This document shows positions 57,301-64,000 of a stretch of DNA of 64,000 nt, one piece after another. The number at the start of each line of letters is the position of its first letter. Positions within the stretch are counted from its first letter, which is position 1. Source of the stretch: Mercurialis annua (lineage: Eukaryota > Streptophyta > Magnoliopsida > Malpighiales > Euphorbiaceae). The position numbers and the translations under genes were made by a program. The stretch is taken from NCBI RefSeq assembly GCF_937616625.2, contig NC_065576.1, positions 22,532,001-22,596,000 on the forward strand. Direction: 5' to 3'. The notes beneath the pieces were generated by a model, which was given only the letters and a program-made list of their open reading frames with translations, did not search any database and was not told the origin of the DNA.

Positions 57301-60300
57301 TGATTTAAGCCAAACTTTTCCAAACATTACAAAACAAATCCAAATGTTTTCCCTCTTTAGCGATTTAAGCCAAACATTTAGAAAAGTAACGAAACAAATC
57401 CAAACGTTTACAAACATTATGAAACAAATCCTAATGTTTCACCTTTTTACCGATTTAAGCCAAATGTTTAAAACGTTACCAAACCAATCCAAACGTTCAA
57501 AACATTACGAAACAAATCCAAAATTTTGTCCTTTTTAGCGATTGAAGCCAAACGTTTACAAACGTTACGAAACAAAACAAAACGTTTCACCTTTTTAGCG
57601 ATATAAGCCAAATATTTACAAACATTTTGAAACAAAACCAAACATTTCACCTTTATAGCTATTTCAACCAAACGTTTAAACCGTTACGAAAGAAATCAAA
57701 ACGTTTTACCTTTTTAGCTATTTAAGCCAAACATTTAAAACGTTACGAAACAAATCCAAACGTTTCACCTTTTTAGCAATTAGATCCACACGTTTAAAAT
57801 GTTACGAAACAAATCCAAACGTTACAAAACGTTTCATCTTTTTACCGATTTAAGCCAAATGTTTACAAACGTTACGAAAGAAATCCTATCGTTTCACCTT
57901 TTTAGCGATTTAAGCCAAACGTTAACAAACGTTACGAAATAAATCCAAACGTTTCATCTTTTTAGCGATTTAAGCTAATCGTTAAAACGTTATGAAACCA
58001 ATCCCAACGTTTAAAACGTTACGACACAGATCCAAACGTTTCACCTTTTTAGCGATTTGAGCCAAACGTTTACAAACGTTACGAAACACATCCAAACGTT
58101 TCAACTTTTTAGCGATTGAAGCCAAACGTTTACAAACGTTACGAAACAAATCCAAACGTTTAAAACGTTATGAAAGAAATTCAAACATTTCACCTTTTTA
58201 GCGATTTAAGCCACACGTTTACAAACGTTACAACACAAATTCAAACGTTTCACCTTTTTAGCGATTTAAGCCAAACGTTTACAAACGTTACGAAACAAAT
58301 CCAAATGTTTCACCTTTTAGCGATTGAAGCCAAACATTTAAAACATTACAAAACCAATCCAAACATTTAAAACGTCACGAAACAAATCCAAACGTTTCCC
58401 CTTTTTAGCAATTTAAGCCAAACGTTTACAAATGTTACGAAACAAATCCAAACGTTTTGCATTTTTAGCGATTTAAGCCAAACATTTACAAATGGTATGA
58501 AACAAATCCAAACGTTTCTCATTATTAGCAATTTAAGACAAATGTTTAGAACGTTACGAAACCAATTCAAACGTTTAAAACGTTAATAAAAAAATCTAAA
58601 CGTTATAAACGTTACGAAACAAATCCAAGTGTTTCACCTTTTTAGCGATTAAAAAAAACGTTTAATACGTTACGAAACAAATCCAAACGTTACAAAACGT
58701 TTCTTCTTTTTAGCGATTTAAGCCAAACGTTTACAAACCTTACGAAACAAATCCAAAAGTTTCACCTTTTTAGTGATTTAAGCCAAACGATTACAAACGT
58801 TACGAAGCAAATCCAAACGTTTCACATTTTTAGCGATTTAAGCCAAACGTTTACGATTGTTAACAAATCCAACCTATTCACCTTTTTAGCGATTTAAGCC
58901 AAAAGTTTAAAATGATAGAAAACCAATCCACACGTTAAAAACATTACGAAACAAATCTAAATGTTTCACCTTTTTAATGATTTAGGCGAAACGTTTAAAA
59001 ATTTACGAAACTAATCGAAACGTTGAAAACGTTACGAAACAAATCCAAACGTTTCACCTTTTTAGCGATTTAAGCCAAACGTTTACAAACTTTACAAAAC
59101 AAATCCAAAAGTTTCCCCGTTTTAGCAATTTAAGCCAAACGTTTACACACGTTACGAAACAAAACCAAACGTTTAACCTTTTTAGCGATTTATGCCAAAC
59201 GTTTTAAACGTTACGAAAAAAATCCAAACGTTTAAAATGCTAAGAAACAAATCAAAACGTTTCACCTTTGTAGCGATTGAAGACAAACATATATCAACAT
59301 TTATGAAACAAATCCAAATGTTTCTTCTTTTTAGCGATTGAAGTCAAACGTTTACAAATGTTACAAAACAAAACCAAAGTTTTCATCTTTTTAGCAATTT
59401 AAGCCAAACGTTTACAAACATTACGAAACAATACCAAACATTTCACCTTTTTAGCAATTTAAGCCAAACGTTTACGAAAAAAATCCAAACGTTTCACCTT
59501 TTTAGCGATCTAAGCCAAACATTTAAAACCTTACGAAAAATATCCAAGCGTTTCACATTTTTAGTAATTTATGCCAAACGTTTAAAACGTTACCAAACCA
59601 ATCCAAACGTTTAAAACGTTTAACCTTTTTAGCGATTTAAGCCAAACGTTTACAAATGTTACAAAATAAATCCAAATGTTTCACCTTTTTAGAAATTTAA
59701 CCCAAACGTTTACAAATATTATAAACATTACGAAACAAAACCAAACGTTTAACCTTTTTAGCGATTTAAGCAAAATATATACAAATGTTACAAAACCAAC
59801 CAAACGTTTAAAACATTACGAAACAAATCTAAAAGTTTAAAACGTTAGGCAACAAATTCAAACGTTTTACCTTTTTGGTAATTGAAGCCAAAAGTTTACA
59901 AAAGTTACAAAATAAAACCAAACGTTTCACTTTTTTGCGATTTAAGCCAAACTTTTACAAACGTTACAAAACAAATCCAAATGTCTCACCTTTTTACCCA
60001 TTTAAGCCAAAAGTTTAAAACGTTACAAAACCAATCCTAATGTTCAAAACATTACGAAACAAATCCAAAAGTTTCTCCTTTTTAGCGATTGAAGCCAAAC
60101 GTTTACAAACATTACGAAACAAAACCAAACGTTTCACCTTTTTAGAGATATAAGCCGAACGTTTACAAACATTTTGAAACAAAACCAAACGTTTCTCCTT
60201 TTTAGCAAATTAAACCAAACATTTAAACCATTACGAAAAAATCGAAACGTTTCACCTTTTTAGCTATTTAAGCCAAACATTTAAAACATTACTAAACAAA

Positions 60301-63300
60301 TCCAAACGTTTCACCTTTTTAGCAATTAGATCCAAACGTTTAAAATGTTATGAAACAAATCCAAACGTTACGAAACGTTTCATCTTTTTAGCGATTTAAA
60401 CCAAATGTTTACAAATGTCACGAAACAAATCCTAACTTTTCACCTTTTTAGCGATTTAAGCCAAACATTTAAAATGTTACGAAACAAATCCAAACGTTTC
60501 ACCTCTTTAGCGATTTAGCGAAACCTTTACAAACGTACGAAACAAATCCAAACGTTATGAAACGTTTCCCGTTTTTAGCAATTTAAGCCAAATGTTTACA
60601 AACGTTACGAAACAAAACCAAACGTTTCACCTTTTTAGCGATTTAAGACAAATGTTTACAAACGTTACGAAATTAATCTAAACATTTTATCTTTCTAGAG
60701 ATTTATGCCAACCGTTTACAATTGTTACGAAAAAAACCAAACGTTTTTCCTTTTTAGCGATTTAAGCCAAATGTTTACAATTGTTACGAAATAAATCCAA
60801 ACGTTTCCCCTTTTTAGCGATTTAAGCCAAAAGTTTACAACGATAGAAAACAAATCCACACGTTTAAAACATTACGAAACAAATCCAAACGTTTCACCTT
60901 TTTAGCGATTTAAGCGAAACGTTTAAAAACTTACGAAACTAATCGAAACGTTGAGAACGTTACGAATCAAATCCAAACGTTTCACCTTTTTAGCGATTTA
61001 AGCCAAACGTTTACAAACTTTACAAAACAAATCCAAAAGTTTCCCCGTTTTAGCAATTTAAGCCAAACGTTTACATACGTTACGAAACAAAACCAAACGT
61101 TTAACCTTTTTAGCGATATAAGCCAAACGTTTCAAACGTTACGAAACAAATCCAAACGTTTAAAATGCTAAGAAACAAATCAAAACGTTTCACCTTTTTA
61201 GCGATTGAAGACAAACATTTATCAACATTTATGAAACAAATCCAAATGTTTCTTCTTTTTAGCGATTGAAGTCAAATGTTTACAAATGTTACGAAACAAA
61301 ATCAAAGGTTTCACCTTTTTAGCAATTTAAGCCAAACGTTTATAAAAAATCCAAACGTTTCCCCTTTTTAGCGATCTAAGCCAAACATTTAAAACGTTAC
61401 GAAAAATATCCAAACGTTTCGCCTTTTTAGCAATTTATGCCAAACGTTTAAAACGTTACCAAACCAATCCAAACCTTTAAAACTTTTAACCTTTTTAGCG
61501 ATTTAAGCCAAACGTTTACAAACGTTACAAATCAAATCCAAACGTTTCACGTTTTTAGCAATTTAAGCCAAACGTTTACAAACGTTACGAAACAAATCCA
61601 AATATTTCACCTTTTAGCAATTGAAACATTTAAAACATTACGAAACCAATCCAAACATTAAAAACGTCACGAAACAAATCCAAACATTTCACCTTTTTAG
61701 CGATTTAAGCCAAACGTTTACAAACGTTAAGAAACAAATCCAAACGTTTCACATTTTTAGCGATTTAAGCCAAACGTTTACAAACAGTATGAAACAAATC
61801 CAAACGTTTCACATTATTAGCAATTCAAGACAAAGGTTTAAAACGTTACAAAACCAGTCCAAACGTCGAATACGTTAGTAAAGAAATCTAAACGTTAAAA
61901 CCGTTACAAAACAAATCCAAGCGTTTCACCTTTTTAGCGATTTAAAACGTTACGAAACAAATCCAAACGTTACGAAACGTTTCTCCTTTTTAGCGATTTA
62001 AGCCAAACGTTAACAAACCTTACGAAACAAATCCAAACGTCTCACCTTTTTAGCGATTTAAGCCAAACATTTAAAATGTTATGAAACAAATCCAAATGTT
62101 TTACCTCTTTCACGATTGATGCCAAACATTTACAAACTTTACGAAACGTTTACAATTGTTAACAAATCCAACCTATTCACCTTTTTAGCGATTTAAGCCA
62201 AAAGTTTAAAACGATAGAAAACCAATCCAAACGTTTCACCTTTTTAGCGATTTAAGCGAAACGTTTAAAAATTTAAGAAACTAATCGAAACGTTGAAAAC
62301 GTTACGAAAGAAATCCAAACGTTTCACCTTTTTAGCAATTTAAGCAAAACGTTTACAAACTTTACAAAACAAATCCAAAAGTTTAAAATGCTACGAAACA
62401 AATCAAAATGTTTTACCCTTTTAGTGATTGAAGACAAACATTTACCAACATTTATGAAACAAATCCAAATGTTTCTTCTTTTTAGCGATTGAAGTCAAAC
62501 GTTTACAAATGTTATGAAACAAAACCTAAGGTTTCACCTTTTTAGCAATTTAAGCCTAACGTTTACAAACATTACGAAACAATACCAAACATTTCACCTT
62601 TTTAGCAATTTAAGCCAAACGTTTACGAAACAAATCCAAACGTTTCACCTTTTTAGTAATCTAAGCCAAACATTTAAAACGTTACGGAAAAAATCCAAAC
62701 GTTTCACCTTTTTAGCAATTTATGCCAAACGTTTAAAACGTTACCAAACCAATCCAAACGTTTAAATTGTTTAACCTTTTTAGCGATTTTAGCCAAACGT
62801 TTACAAACGTTACAAAACAAATCCAAACGTTTCACCTTTTTAGCAATTTCACCCAAACGTTTACAAACATTACGAAACAAAACTAAATGTTTCACCTTTT
62901 TAGCGATTTATGTCAAACGTTTACAAACTACGAAACAAATCCAACCCTTTCACTTTTTTAGCGATTGAAGCCAAACATTTACAAACGTTACGAGACAAAA
63001 CCAAACGTTTAACCTTTTTAGCGATTTACGCAAAACATTTACAAACGTTACAAAACCAACAAAACGTTTAAAACGTTGCGAAACAAATCCAAACGTTTAA
63101 AACGTTAGGCAACAAATTCAAACGTTTCACATTTTTGGCAATTGAAGCAAAACGTTTACAAACGATACGAAAAAAAACCAAACGTTTCACTTTTTTTGTA
63201 ATTTAAGCCAAACTTTTCCAAACATTACAAAACAAATCCAAATGTTTTCCCTCTTTAGCGATTTAAGCCAAACGTTTAGAAAAGTAACGAAACAAATCCA

Positions 63301-64000
63301 AACGTTTACAAACGTTACGAAACAAATCCAAATGTTTCACCTTTTTACTGATTTAAGCCAAATGTTTAAAACGTTACCAAACCAATGCAAACGTTTAAAA
63401 CATTACGAAACAAATCAAAAAGTTTGTCCTTTTTAGCGATTGAAGCCAAACGTTTATAAATGTTACGAAACAAAACCAAACGTTTCACCTTTTTAGCAAT
63501 ATAAGCCAAACGTTTACAAACATTTTGAAACAAAACCAAACGTTTCACCTTTTTAGCAATTTAAACCAAACGTTTAAACCGTTATGAAAAAAATCAAAAC
63601 TTTTTACCTCTTTAGCTATTTAAGCCAAACATTTAAAAGACTAGAAAACAAATCCAAACGTTTCACCTTTTTAGCAATTAAATCCACACGTTTAAAATGT
63701 TACGAAACAAATCCAAACGTTACAAAATGTTTCATCTTTTTAGCGATTTAAGCCAAATGTTTACAAACGTTACGAAAGAAATCCTAACGTTTCACATTTT
63801 TAGCGATTTAAGCCAAACATTTAAAATGTTACGAAACAAATCCAAACGTTTCACCTCTTTAGCGATTTAGCGAAATCTTTACAAACGTTACGAAACGTTT
63901 TCCGTTTTAAGCAATTTAAGCCAAACGTTTGCAAACGTTACGAAACAAAACCAAACGTTTCACCTTTTTAGCGATATAAGCCAAACATTTACAAACGTTA
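54360..64000 (-). repeat. Higher-order repeats, about 2.6-3.5 kb units
   Basis: Rare strings recur in fixed order. AAACGTCACGAAAC occurs near 55630, 58371 and 61664; GCAACAAATTCAAACG at 57211, 59849 and 63109; CTAATCGAAACG near 56262, 59011, 60939 and 62281; GTTTCATCTTTTTA near 54367, 57831, 60378 and 63730. Spacing between main anchors is 2.6-2.75 kb, then 3.26-3.35 kb, with some shorter internal duplications. This indicates at least three copies of a large unit with indels. Confidence 0.82.

Larger units (their letters stand above)
47691..64000 (-). repeat. 60-bp satellite array, block 4 (mostly reversed)
   Basis: About 270 monomers in reverse orientation reach the window end. A short forward stretch begins the block (47691-47743), and a longer one lies at 50531-51080. 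As elsewhere there are 59-bp, 60-bp and longer variants. Kilobase-scale repeats are evident from about 54.3 kb on. No other element or gene is visible in these 16.3 kb; the many ORFs with periodic peptides such as TFTNVTKQIQTFHLFSDLSQ are array artefacts. Confidence 0.96.

Noticed and set aside
47691..64000. CRISPR-like array (short regular repeats)
   Set aside because: Repeats are contiguous, with no unique spacers, and the context is a plant genome.

Overview
The window is plant nuclear heterochromatin with no recognisable host gene. Plant origin is inferred from Ty3/gypsy-type LTRs starting TGTAATA(C/T)CC, primer-binding sites matching plant initiator tRNA-Met (TGGTATCAGAGC), a Ty1/copia element with plant-like gag/pol motifs, a Mutator-type MITE, and very A+T-rich DNA. 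The species cannot be named from what I see.

More than half of the window (about 35 kb) is a diverged tandem satellite with a 60-bp monomer. It fills 8992-11999, 14625-29273, 37050-38458 and 47691-64000. The two left blocks run mainly in one orientation (called + here) and the two right blocks mainly in the other, with short flipped patches. The monomer is an imperfect dimer of about 30 bp built on AAACGTTT. Longer duplications of about 1.14 kb and about 2.7-3.3 kb are visible inside the arrays.

Five LTR-element pieces interrupt the satellite. (1) 1-8991, +: a non-coding (LARD-like) gypsy-type element, cut by the window start, with a 364-bp Mutator-like MITE in its 3' LTR. (2) 12000-14624, +: a solo LTR of a related family. 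(3) 29274-29890, +: a fragment of a third LTR carrying a cluster of strong hairpins. (4) 29891-37049, -: a decayed Ty1/copia element with gag, protease, integrase, RT and RNase H remnants, broken by frameshifts and stops and truncated at both outer ends. (5) 38459-47690, -: a second copy of the same non-coding family as (1), with its 5' LTR cut off where satellite resumes.

No living protein-coding gene is supported; the only protein homology is the dead copia polyprotein. Points worth a second look: a conserved putative 5'/3' splice-site pair in the long LTRs, enclosing about 2.1 kb; inverted-repeat cassettes just upstream of the LTR TATA boxes that differ from one related LTR to another; a non-coding 4.25-kb internal domain conserved between two oppositely oriented elements; and the phased ACGT palindromes of the satellite, several of which coincide with points where array orientation flips.
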